Part shown: positions 36,901 through 45,595 of the stretch, in pieces
How positions within the stretch are numbered: position 1 is the stretch's first letter
Layout of the letters: each line of letters starts with the position of its first letter
Assembly: GCF_013201685.1 (NCBI RefSeq)
Contig: NZ_CP053844.1
Location: forward strand, 868,001 to 932,000
Reading direction: 5' to 3'
DNA length: 64,000 nucleotides
Origin: Campylobacter geochelonis
GTDB taxonomy: Bacteria; Campylobacterota; Campylobacteria; Campylobacterales; Campylobacteraceae
Notes under the pieces: generated by a model
What the model was told of the DNA's origin: nothing
Database searches by the model: none
Seen by the model: only the letters and a program-made list of their open reading frames with translations
Made by a program: the position numbers and the translations under genes

Positions 36901-39900
36901 AAGTAAGCGCAAACAATCAAAAAGAGTATGTAAGTCTAAACATAGGTAGTAATAAATTTAAATTTATAGGTGGTTACACACAAGATATATTTACCGCCTC
37001 AAAATGGACTGATGATGAGATAGAAGAAGAAGATAGCAAATTTTATGTAAGCCCATACCATATAAGTTCAAATGCTACAGTATACTATAAAGGTAAGGGT
37101 GCTAGATTTGCAATATTTGATGATGATAAGGATAAAGATTACCCAGATCCAGAAGATGAAACCTCTCCTTTAGTCATAGACTTAAACAAAGATGGTATAA
37201 AAACTACAAACCTAAAGAACTCTGTGTTCTTTGATCTTGATAATAATGATTTTAAAGAAAAAACAGCTTGGTTAGATAAAAATGATGCTTTTTTAGCGAT
37301 AGATAAAAACAATAATGGCATAATAGATAATGCAAATGAGCTGTTTGGAAATAACACTATAATAAATTCAAACTACAACAGAAATGATAAAACACTAGAT
37401 AATGGCTTTGAAGTGCTAAAAAGATTTGATACAAACAATGATGGTATTATAAATGCACTTGATATGGATTATGATAAATTGCTACTTTGGCAAGATGTAG
37501 ATAAAAATGGTATAAGTACAAAAGATGAGTTATACACCCTTTCAAACAAAGCAATAAAATCAATAGACTTAAACTATAAAAATGTAAATATAGACTCTAA
37601 CTCAAATACCATAAAGCAACTATCTAAAGTTAGCTTTTATGATGGTACTACAACAGATATAGCTGATGTTTGGTTTAGGGTTGAACCTAGTAAAACTATA
37701 AGTAATGCAAACGTAGAATTACCACAAAGGTTAAGAGAGTTTGTGGATATAGAAGGTGGTGGAAACTTAGAAGATTTTTTATATGTAGTAGCTAAAAACA
37801 AAGAGCTAGAAGATAGTTTAAGAAACTATGTAGAAACAACAGATGAAAAACAAAGAAAAGAAAAAGTAAATTCCCTTATATTTAAATGGGCTGGAGTAGA
37901 AGATATAGACTCTAGTAGTAGAGGAGGTATTGTTGATGCAAGAGAGTTGGCGGTGTATGAAAAGCTGATTGGTAGGCAGTTTTTACAGCTTGGAACAGAT
38001 CCAAATCCAAGAGAAAATGCTTCAGCGATAATACACTCTAAATATCAAAGATTTGCAAATTATGTGTATGCATCCTTAGAGCTTGATATAGTATATAAAG
38101 GTATGATAAATACTGAATATATGAAGCTTGATAATGATACTGGAGCTTTTCACTATGATTTTAGTGGAGTAAATAAAAAATTCCAAGAATTATATGCAAA
38201 TAATAAACGCGAAAGTATATCTCATATATCAACTCTTTTAAATATGATAGCAGCAAATAAACCAAATTTTAAAAAAGAGTTAGATAGCAACTATCTTATA
38301 TCTTTAAAAGATAATCAAGAGCTTATGGCGCTAGCTTTTAACAGATATCAAAAAGCGCAAAATAGCGGAAGTACGCTTTATGGCACTAGTGATAGTGATT
38401 TTTTACAAAGTGCAAATGGTGATGATATCCTTGCTGGTGGTTATGGTGATGATATATATAAATTTGATACTAGCTTTGGTAAAGATAGTATATTTGATGA
38501 CTTTGGAAATGATACTATAGTATTTGCAGAGGGTATAGATCCAAAGGATATAAAACTAAAAAGAAATTTAGCAAATTTAACCATAACTCACTTAGGAAAA
38601 GATTGTATTACTATAGAGAATTTCTTTGATATAGCTGGTAAAAATGGAAATGGCTCTATAGAAGGTATTAAATTTGATAAAGAAATATGGGATTTTAATA
38701 AAATATTACAAATGGCTCCATTAGAAGCTACAAGTGGTAATGATAGTCTATATCTTACAAATTTAGATGATAAATTTAATGCTATTGATGGCGATGATAC
38801 TATATATGGTGGAGATGGTAATGACATTATAGATGGTGGAAGCGGAGATGATGGATTATATGCAGATGAAGGAGATGATATCCTTGTTGGTGGAGTTGGT
38901 GATGATACTCTTAGTGGAGGAGCTGGAAATGATACATATATCTTTGGTAAAAACTTTGGTAACGACACTATTATAAACAACAACACAGATAATGGCATAG
39001 ATAAGATAAAATTTATAGATGGTATAAATTTAAAAGATGTTATTTTTAAACAAGTAGATAGCGATTTGTTTATAAATTTAAAAGATAAAAACAATAAAAA
39101 TTCTATAAAAATTTTAGATTTTTTAGCTCCTTTAGGCAACGGAAATTTGTATAACACTATAAATATGATTGAATTTAGCGATGGTAAGCTTTTAAGTTTA
39201 AATGATATAGTAAAACAAAGTATTAAAAATACAGATGAGAGTGCAAATACTATAAGTGTTTTAAGTGATGATAGTTACGTTGTAGATGCTAAAGGTGGAG
39301 ATGATGTTATAGTTACAAAAGGCGGAAATGATACTTTAATAGGTGGAGCTGGCAATGACACTTTACAAGGTGGGCTTGGAAATGATACTTATATATTTGG
39401 CAAAGAGTTTGGTAAAGATGTTATCATAAACAACAACCCAAATGCTTTATCTATAGATACTATTAAATTTATAGATGGTATAAGCAAGGATGACATACTC
39501 TTTAGCATTAAAGATAATGATTTGGTTATAACTTTAAAAAACAATCAAGAAAATTTCATCACTATAAAAGAATTTTATAAACAAGAGTATGGTGTATATA
39601 ATAATACAATTACTAGTATAGAATTTGATGATTTAGCTACTATGCATTTAGATGATATAAATAAAGCAATTATAGATAATAAATCTAGCGATATAGTAAA
39701 AACAATATCTTCATATGGATATGACATAGATAAAAGTGATAGTAAAGTAGGTGTTAGTATAGATTTATCAAATGGCGATGATAGTATAGTAGCAAGTAGC
39801 TTTAATGATACTATACACTCAAACAGTGGAAATGATATTATAAATGGTGGAAGTGGAGATGACTACATAAATGCAGGAGCTGGCAATGATATCATAACTG

Positions 39901-42900
39901 GTGGTAAGGGTAATGATAGCTTGCAAGGTGGAAAAGGAAATGATACTTATGTGTTTGGAAAAGAATTTGGTAAAGACGTTGTTATAAACTATAAAGATAG
40001 CATAAATGAGATAGATATTATTAAATTTATAGATGGCATTAGAAAAGAGGATTTGATATTTAAACAAACTAATTTGGATTTAACTATAGCTATTAAAGAT
40101 ACAAACGATTCTATCCTTATCCAAAATTTTTATAAAACATATACAGATAAAGCAGATTTTATTATAAATAAAATAGAATTTGATGATAAGTCGTTTTTAA
40201 ATCTAAAAGATATCAATGAGCTGGCGTTTGAATTTATAGATAATGATAGCAATCTTGTATCGGTAACTACAAATGATAACTACTTAATCAATATATCTAA
40301 ACTAAATAATGGCAAAGAGATATCTACGCTTGGTGGTAATGATATTATAACGGGTAGTAGTGGAGATGATATTATAAATGCAGGAGCTGGCAATGATATC
40401 ATAACCGGTGGTAAAGGAAATGATACTTTACAAAGCGCAAAAGGAAATGATACCTATGTATTTGGAAAAGAATTTGGTAAAGATATTATAGTCTCTATTC
40501 GTGGTGGTGGAAATGGCGATAAAGATAAGATAAAGTTTATAGATGGTATTAGAAAAGAGGATTTATTATTTACCCAAGACAAATTAGACTTGATTATATC
40601 TTTAAAAAATAGCAACGACTCTATAGTTGTAGAAAATTTCTATAGCATATATCGTGATGAGAGTAGAAATAAAATATCTTTAATAGAATTTGATGATTTA
40701 ACTACACTATCTTTAAAACGCATTAATGAACTTGCTTTGCTTGGCAGTTCTGTTGATAAGCTTGTAAATACAAATGATGATTATACTATAGATAAAACAT
40801 CATCAACACTAAGCTTAAACATAGCTACTCTTAAAGGCAATGATACTATAAAAAGCGGAAGTGGCGATGATAGTATAAATGCAGGAGATGGTAACGATAC
40901 TATCATGGGTGGAGTTGGAAATGATACTATAAATGGTGGAGCTGGAAATGATGTTTATGTGTTTGGTTGGGGCTTTGGACAAGATACGATTATAAATCAT
41001 AAAACAAATACAAACGAAATAGATACTATAAAATTTGTTGATGGTATTAGAAAAAATGATTTGATATTTAGGCAAGATGGTTTAAATTTGATAATTTCAT
41101 TAAAACATAGTAATGATTTTATTATCATTGAAAATTTCTATAAATTATATGAAGGCACATCAAAACATATAGTAGATAAAATAGAATTTGATGATAATAG
41201 CTCTTTAAATATTAAAGATATCAATGAATTAGCACTTAAATTTATTGATAACAGTTCTGATAATGTCTTAGTAACTACAAATGATAACTATGAAGTAAAT
41301 TTAAATAAAGTTGAAAAAGGAAAAATCATAACCACACTAGGTGGTAACGATAATATAATTAGTAGTGATAAAAATGATACTATAAATTCAGGAAGTGGTG
41401 ATGATAAGATATCTGCTAATGATGGAAATGATAAAATCTATGCCTTAAGTGGAGCTGATTATATCGATGGTGGAATGGGAGATGACTACATAGATGCCGG
41501 AAGTGGAGATGATGTACTTATAGGTGGAGCTGGTAATGATATATTACTTGGTGGAAATGGAAGTGATAGGTATGTATTTGATAAAGACTTTGGAAATGAT
41601 ATAGTCATTAATAAAAAAGATGATTATAGCTTTGATATTATTGAATTTATAGATAATACTACTAAAGATGATTTGATATTTAAACAAATAAATTTAGACT
41701 TAAAAATATATCATAAATCCAGCAATAGCTCTATAACTGTAAAAGAGTTTTATACTATTGATAATAATAAAGCTTTAAATACAATAGATCAAATCCTCTT
41801 TAAAGATGGATCTTATATAAATTTAAAAGAGATAAATCAGTTAGCTTTAAATCATGCAGATGATGATAGTATCAGACTAGATGTAGTTACAAATGATAAT
41901 TACACTCTTAGTGCAGGAGCTAAAGATGATAGTATAACTATGCTTGGTGGAGACGATTATATAAATTCAAACGAGGGAAATGATGGGATATTTGCTGGAG
42001 CAGGAAAAGACTATATAGACTCTGGAAGTGGTGATGATTATATAGACTCTGGAAGTGGAGATGATATACTTGTAGGTGGAGCTGGTAATGATAGATTAAT
42101 AGGTTCAAGTGGTGATGATATATATAGATTTTTTAAAGGCTTTGGCAAGGATACTATAATCAATCAAAAAAGCACTTTAGAAGAGATTGATACTATAGAA
42201 TTTGCAGATGGAATTAAAAAAGATGATGTCATCTTTAAACAAAAAGATGATAACTTGGTTATATCTTTAAAAGATAGTGGTGATAGTATAGAGGTAATTA
42301 ACTTTTTTAAAGATGTAAGTTTTACTGTAGATAGGGTTAAATTTAGTGATGGCTCGCTACTAAGTCTTAAAGATATGATATATTTAAGCTTGATTAATAC
42401 AACACAAGGCGATGATAAGATATCTGTTTTACAAGATGATGATTATACTATATATGCCAAAGGTGGCAATGATACAGTTATAACTAAAGGTGGAGATGAT
42501 TATATAGATGCTGGAATGGGAGATGACTATATAGATACAGGTGCTGGTGATGATATACTTATAGGTGGAAGTGGCAATGATATCTTAATAGGTGGAAGTG
42601 GTAATGATAGATATGTTTTTAATAGTGGCTTTGGAAAAGATATTATAGATAATGCTGGCTTTGGATACGATAAGATAGAATTAGATAACATAAAAGCACA
42701 AGATCTATCTTTTATCTATTATGAAAATAAAGATGAGCTAATTATAACTTTAAAAAATAGCGACGATAGTATAAGTGTTAAGAACTTTGTCAAAGAACCT
42801 ATAGAGGAGATTGTTTTTAGCAATAATGAAAAACTATATAAACAAGATATTATAAATAAAGCAACTATTATAGGTAGCGATGATGAAATAGTTATGCTTA

Positions 42901-45272
42901 AAGATGGCATATTTAATGCAAAAACAGGAGATGATATTTATAATATAGCAAAACTAGGTATAAATGTAGTTATAGATGATAAATTTAGCATCTTTGGTAT
43001 AGATAGATATAGCGGAAACAATACATTAAAATTTGGCATGGATATAGATAAAAATGACCTATCCTACAAGATAGATAAAAAAGATCTAAATATTAGCCTA
43101 AAAGATAACCCTAGTACAAATATAACTATAAAAAACTTCTTTGATAATCACTCTTTGATTGAAACTCTTAAATTTAGTGATAACTCATCTTTAAATTTAA
43201 AAGAGGTTGTATTTGATAAGTTTAAACCAGTTATTACTAGCTCTGTATTTAATCTTAATGAAGATAGTACCTTAGACTCTATCTTAAAGGTAGATAACCC
43301 ACTAAATACAAATCTAACTTATGAATTAGTATCAAGTGCTTCAAACTCAACGTTTGATTTAAAAGATGATGCTAGCTTTAAACTTATTCCAAATTTAAAC
43401 TTTAATGGCAAAGATAGTATAACTTTAAAAGTAACAAATGAGTATGGTATGAGTAGTACTAAAAAGATAGTATTTGATATAGCACCTATAAATGATGCTC
43501 CTATGTTTGAGTCTAAACATACTATATATGAGTTAAATGATATTAGAGATTTAAACTTTGTATTAAAAGCAGATGATATAGATAGTGATAATTTAACATT
43601 TAGTATTAAAAAAGATAGTTTAAATGGTAATTTAACTATTGGCGATAATGGAGCATTTAGTTATAAACCTAATAAGCTATTTATAGGAAAAGATAGTGCT
43701 ATTATCATAGTTAGCGATACATACAATGCTATTGATGAAATCTTAGTAGAGTTTGATATAAAGGTAAGCAGCCCAGTTATAAAAACAGATATTTTAAATA
43801 TAAGTGAAGATAAAAATTTAGTAGCAAATATAGATATTATAAATAAAACAAGCTCAAACCTAACCTATGAGATACTAAACTCTCCACTAAATTTAAAGGC
43901 AAATTTAGATAAAGATAATAATCTATCTTTAATACCAAATCTAAACTATAATGGAAGTGATAGTATAACCTTAAAAGTAACAAATGAGTATGGATTAAGT
44001 GATATAAAAACTATAAGCTTAGAGGTAGCACCAGTAAATGATGCTCCAGAGTTTAAAGAGTTAATAACTGCATATGAACTTAAAAACACAAGCACCATAT
44101 CAAGTAGTTTCGATGCATTTGATGTTGATGGTAATAAACTTAGTTATAAGATTATTAAAGATAGTAAACATGGAGTAATAAGCTTAGATGATAGTGGAGT
44201 ATTCTCCTATACAAAAGATACAAATTTTATAGGTAAAGATAGTGCTATAGTAGAAGTAAGTGATGGTAAACTAACAGCTACTAAAGAGCTTATATTTAAC
44301 TCCTTAGGATACCAAGTAGATAGTAACTTAGATATAACCATACTACCAAATCAGACTATAGATACTACGCTTAAACTAAGTAACTCTTATAAAGAGGATA
44401 TTAGCTTTATAAAAGATAGTGAGAATCTTATTATAAAAGATAGCGTTACAAACTCAAGTATTACATTAAAAGAGTATTTTACATCTAAACATTTGATAAA
44501 AGAGATATCTTTTAAAGATAAAACTACTGTAAATATCTCTAATGAAAATCTATCTTTAGTAGCTAAACAGTGGTGGCAAATAAATCCACAAGCTAGATTA
44601 AACACTAGTGGAGTTATAGTATCAAATACAAATAACTCAATTCTATATGGAAGTGGCAAAAACGATACAATCATATCAACTAGCACCAACTCAACCATAC
44701 GCTCATATGAAGGGGATGACTTTATCTATGCTAAAGATAACAATACTATCTACTCATACTCCGGTAACGATACAATCATATCTTATAACAATGACATAGT
44801 ATATGCAGGAAATGATGATGACACCTTAATATCTAAAGCAAACAACTCAACTCTACAAGGAGAAAATGGTAATGATACATATATCATAACTAAAGAAGCA
44901 ACCAACACAACTATAAAAGATAAAGAGCTAATAAATTTAATAGAAGGTGGAGATGATACCTTAATACTTCAAGGAGTTAAAAAAGAAGAGATTAGCTTTA
45001 AACTAGATGGAGTATTTATGCAAGACTTAGTTATAAGATATGGAAGCGATAACAACACTACTTTAACAATCAAAAACCAAACAAACAAATATTCTCAAAT
45101 AGAGACAATCAAACTAGATGATAACTCATTTATCTCAAATGAACAAATAGATAAGATAATACAACAAGTAAATGCTTATACGAGCGATAATGGTATATCA
45201 AACATAACTCACGATGAAGCAAGAAACAATCAAGCCATTATGCAAATATATGCTAGTGGATGGGGAAGTTAA
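33951..45272 (+). CDS. Giant RTX protein B (3773 residues), full-length form of the cassette family
   Basis: Residues 1-420 are the cassette head, with a hydrophobic helix near 131-155. RTX repeats start at 421. Residue 660 is where the four short relatives have diverged or ended. RTX repeats continue to about 760. A beta-rich region follows, possibly Calx-beta-like (VTENEGSKKATITLELIG). A FrpC-like self-processing module starts at 1073, but the usual Asp before Pro is Ser (TSPLVIDLNKDG). EF-hand-like loops follow (DTNNDGIINALD, DVDKNGISTKDEL). From about 1440 RTX clusters alternate with calcium-binding-associated domains, and residues 1771-3773 are shared with giant A. Cadherin/VCBS-like repeats and a type I secretion-type C-terminus (IDKIIQQVNAYTSDNG) end it. 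Confidence 0.9.
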   Translation: MSNFSRSNYIKDKVQKYSANIAGIVKNYNDPVGLAKELTDLFKNAIEDTIDKNVKDASEADKQFANMQKKRVGIYIDGKFTIIDLTVSQILFNSFLVDTSGSSIDDGNDKLYLHIEKSEILYAIKRTVGNAIDILISRTWVGAIVAAIVDIPNLITSNHTITVEYRDKNSNDIKERKYILYNATDFDTSLSSEWRNISSDMNTLDRVIFTRNDTPVEFIYHKIYKRNDKILNTFEFRQGRDEKKIVSVLKRIGYPINNNKIAHMTFSKGEEPKQLIANYYANYGAGASSVMSDLEYKGNIDKFIKLKQAAAYALENLKGYALAGDISKKEYINIENYSDNHLNDRANFLKLYVSDTPTSNINYTDVKRGITIGDFKLNDDTVGYEVIFVDGDKQAIDLPTYKSIYGYSNGDTIKYIQGTAYIESGLGCDTITTGDGNDIIYTNAKIDDGNDKEDSNTTNTVNSGKGNDKIYGSKGVDNITVDDGVNVIYSKDSDDSVNTTKGKNTIYLGAGSDSVNTNGGENTIYTGLDNTSQEDKDSKDDINTINLTNGNNTVYGSKAQDIVTSNEAKSDIFTKDGDDKVSISGAELNNVFTGSGNDTIAINGGKGHIVYTHKDSIDGLDLDTKDSTNTVEINLGKNTIYGGKGKESLTIKDGDNTAYLGDGDNKVSISGGKNTISLGIDKDSVTISGGKNTIYTGDGEDTITATSGDNTIYAGLGKDNITTGSGDDKLYAGDDKDADELNGGSGDDEYHVSANDIINDSDGKGRVWFKHDSPITGGIETKPGSKVYTDNRGYTYQLNGSELKVTYNLDKDSITIKNYNQEQNSLGITLTNKVGLKIKDVTENEGSKKATITLELIGEIVGDGKLEVFMRSSDMMRSRSARSSLGAITFKKGDTTKTYSYDIKDYDDFIVNNEKRRFITNLVPHIIDTPSVKNSVSYDSSSSKYGELNIVDDDKPVYINVRGNSTSEAAEIIRGMVGVNRGLKVSANNQKEYVSLNIGSNKFKFIGGYTQDIFTASKWTDDEIEEEDSKFYVSPYHISSNATVYYKGKGARFAIFDDDKDKDYPDPEDETSPLVIDLNKDGIKTTNLKNSVFFDLDNNDFKEKTAWLDKNDAFLAIDKNNNGIIDNANELFGNNTIINSNYNRNDKTLDNGFEVLKRFDTNNDGIINALDMDYDKLLLWQDVDKNGISTKDELYTLSNKAIKSIDLNYKNVNIDSNSNTIKQLSKVSFYDGTTTDIADVWFRVEPSKTISNANVELPQRLREFVDIEGGGNLEDFLYVVAKNKELEDSLRNYVETTDEKQRKEKVNSLIFKWAGVEDIDSSSRGGIVDARELAVYEKLIGRQFLQLGTDPNPRENASAIIHSKYQRFANYVYASLELDIVYKGMINTEYMKLDNDTGAFHYDFSGVNKKFQELYANNKRESISHISTLLNMIAANKPNFKKELDSNYLISLKDNQELMALAFNRYQKAQNSGSTLYGTSDSDFLQSANGDDILAGGYGDDIYKFDTSFGKDSIFDDFGNDTIVFAEGIDPKDIKLKRNLANLTITHLGKDCITIENFFDIAGKNGNGSIEGIKFDKEIWDFNKILQMAPLEATSGNDSLYLTNLDDKFNAIDGDDTIYGGDGNDIIDGGSGDDGLYADEGDDILVGGVGDDTLSGGAGNDTYIFGKNFGNDTIINNNTDNGIDKIKFIDGINLKDVIFKQVDSDLFINLKDKNNKNSIKILDFLAPLGNGNLYNTINMIEFSDGKLLSLNDIVKQSIKNTDESANTISVLSDDSYVVDAKGGDDVIVTKGGNDTLIGGAGNDTLQGGLGNDTYIFGKEFGKDVIINNNPNALSIDTIKFIDGISKDDILFSIKDNDLVITLKNNQENFITIKEFYKQEYGVYNNTITSIEFDDLATMHLDDINKAIIDNKSSDIVKTISSYGYDIDKSDSKVGVSIDLSNGDDSIVASSFNDTIHSNSGNDIINGGSGDDYINAGAGNDIITGGKGNDSLQGGKGNDTYVFGKEFGKDVVINYKDSINEIDIIKFIDGIRKEDLIFKQTNLDLTIAIKDTNDSILIQNFYKTYTDKADFIINKIEFDDKSFLNLKDINELAFEFIDNDSNLVSVTTNDNYLINISKLNNGKEISTLGGNDIITGSSGDDIINAGAGNDIITGGKGNDTLQSAKGNDTYVFGKEFGKDIIVSIRGGGNGDKDKIKFIDGIRKEDLLFTQDKLDLIISLKNSNDSIVVENFYSIYRDESRNKISLIEFDDLTTLSLKRINELALLGSSVDKLVNTNDDYTIDKTSSTLSLNIATLKGNDTIKSGSGDDSINAGDGNDTIMGGVGNDTINGGAGNDVYVFGWGFGQDTIINHKTNTNEIDTIKFVDGIRKNDLIFRQDGLNLIISLKHSNDFIIIENFYKLYEGTSKHIVDKIEFDDNSSLNIKDINELALKFIDNSSDNVLVTTNDNYEVNLNKVEKGKIITTLGGNDNIISSDKNDTINSGSGDDKISANDGNDKIYALSGADYIDGGMGDDYIDAGSGDDVLIGGAGNDILLGGNGSDRYVFDKDFGNDIVINKKDDYSFDIIEFIDNTTKDDLIFKQINLDLKIYHKSSNSSITVKEFYTIDNNKALNTIDQILFKDGSYINLKEINQLALNHADDDSIRLDVVTNDNYTLSAGAKDDSITMLGGDDYINSNEGNDGIFAGAGKDYIDSGSGDDYIDSGSGDDILVGGAGNDRLIGSSGDDIYRFFKGFGKDTIINQKSTLEEIDTIEFADGIKKDDVIFKQKDDNLVISLKDSGDSIEVINFFKDVSFTVDRVKFSDGSLLSLKDMIYLSLINTTQGDDKISVLQDDDYTIYAKGGNDTVITKGGDDYIDAGMGDDYIDTGAGDDILIGGSGNDILIGGSGNDRYVFNSGFGKDIIDNAGFGYDKIELDNIKAQDLSFIYYENKDELIITLKNSDDSISVKNFVKEPIEEIVFSNNEKLYKQDIINKATIIGSDDEIVMLKDGIFNAKTGDDIYNIAKLGINVVIDDKFSIFGIDRYSGNNTLKFGMDIDKNDLSYKIDKKDLNISLKDNPSTNITIKNFFDNHSLIETLKFSDNSSLNLKEVVFDKFKPVITSSVFNLNEDSTLDSILKVDNPLNTNLTYELVSSASNSTFDLKDDASFKLIPNLNFNGKDSITLKVTNEYGMSSTKKIVFDIAPINDAPMFESKHTIYELNDIRDLNFVLKADDIDSDNLTFSIKKDSLNGNLTIGDNGAFSYKPNKLFIGKDSAIIIVSDTYNAIDEILVEFDIKVSSPVIKTDILNISEDKNLVANIDIINKTSSNLTYEILNSPLNLKANLDKDNNLSLIPNLNYNGSDSITLKVTNEYGLSDIKTISLEVAPVNDAPEFKELITAYELKNTSTISSSFDAFDVDGNKLSYKIIKDSKHGVISLDDSGVFSYTKDTNFIGKDSAIVEVSDGKLTATKELIFNSLGYQVDSNLDITILPNQTIDTTLKLSNSYKEDISFIKDSENLIIKDSVTNSSITLKEYFTSKHLIKEISFKDKTTVNISNENLSLVAKQWWQINPQARLNTSGVIVSNTNNSILYGSGKNDTIISTSTNSTIRSYEGDDFIYAKDNNTIYSYSGNDTIISYNNDIVYAGNDDDTLISKANNSTLQGENGNDTYIITKEATNTTIKDKELINLIEGGDDTLILQGVKKEEISFKLDGVFMQDLVIRYGSDNNTTLTIKNQTNKYSQIETIKLDDNSFISNEQIDKIIQQVNAYTSDNGISNITHDEARNNQAIMQIYASGWGS

Positions 45273-45385
45273 GAGTTAAGAGATATAAAAGAAACAAGTA
45301 AGTAAAGAAAAGATAAAAAAGAAAGAAGTGAATCTATAAAAGAGATAAAGAAAAATAAAATAAGATAAAATCAAAATTAAAATTA

Positions 45386-45414
45386 GACACTGGATTTTAA
45401 ATCTAGTGTCTTTT
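45386..45414 (+). terminator. Hairpin terminator after giant B
   Basis: Same element as 25129-25157: 12-base arms with one G-U pair, followed by TTTT. It probably ends transcription of super-module II. Confidence 0.75.
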
Positions 45415-45422
45415 GCTAAAAG

Positions 45423-45449
45423 TATTGAATTTACAAGCTATATATAAAA
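45423..45449 (+). repeat. 27-bp direct repeat, right copy
   Basis: Exact copy of 7427-7453 and 25166-25192. The sequence after 45449 no longer matches either leader, so this copy marks the right end of the locus. Confidence 0.85.
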
Positions 45450-45595
45450 TCTCCAGAAGTGATAATTAATCTTAATGAAATCTAAATTTAGTAAATTTAA
45501 TTTATCTTTCACTGTTTTTTATATTTTAGTATTATATTTAAAATTTATTTAACCTTTTTTTTAGTAGAATAAACAAATTTAAATAAGGAGAATTT

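Larger units (their letters stand above)
39260..45449 (+). repeat. Long near-perfect direct repeat, copy B (about 6.2 kb)
   Basis: Second copy of 18761-25192, covering the last 2003 codons of giant B and its 3' region up to the right-hand 27-bp repeat. It lacks 242 bases present in copy A. Sequence upstream of 39260 is homologous but clearly diverged, so the left boundary is sharp. Confidence 0.93.
45273..45595. other. Intergenic region at the right edge of the accessory locus
   Basis: The first 177 bases belong to the repeat shared with the region after giant A, including a terminator and the 27-bp repeat. From 45450 the sequence is unrelated to the locus. It leads to the flotillin-like gene, whose AAATAAGGAGAATTT ribosome site is at the end. 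No gene is seen. Confidence 0.7.

Noticed and set aside
38588-39157. Long minus-strand open frame (189 codons) inside giant RTX gene B
   Set aside because: It lies opposite an intact RTX coding frame. Repetitive Gly/Asp codons leave the antisense frames free of stops, and similar shadows recur at every RTX cluster. There is no ribosome site and the Ser/Pro/Leu-rich composition is typical of such shadows.
7427-45449. Prophage or transposon carrying the RTX locus
   Set aside because: The 27-bp flanking repeats suggested it, but there is no integrase, transposase, terminal inverted repeat, tRNA target or phage structural gene in the window.
18761-45449. Assembly artefact creating the duplicated 6-kb tail
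   Set aside because: It cannot be excluded from sequence alone. However, the two copies differ by a coding base and a 242-bp indel and have different upstream halves, which favours a real duplication.
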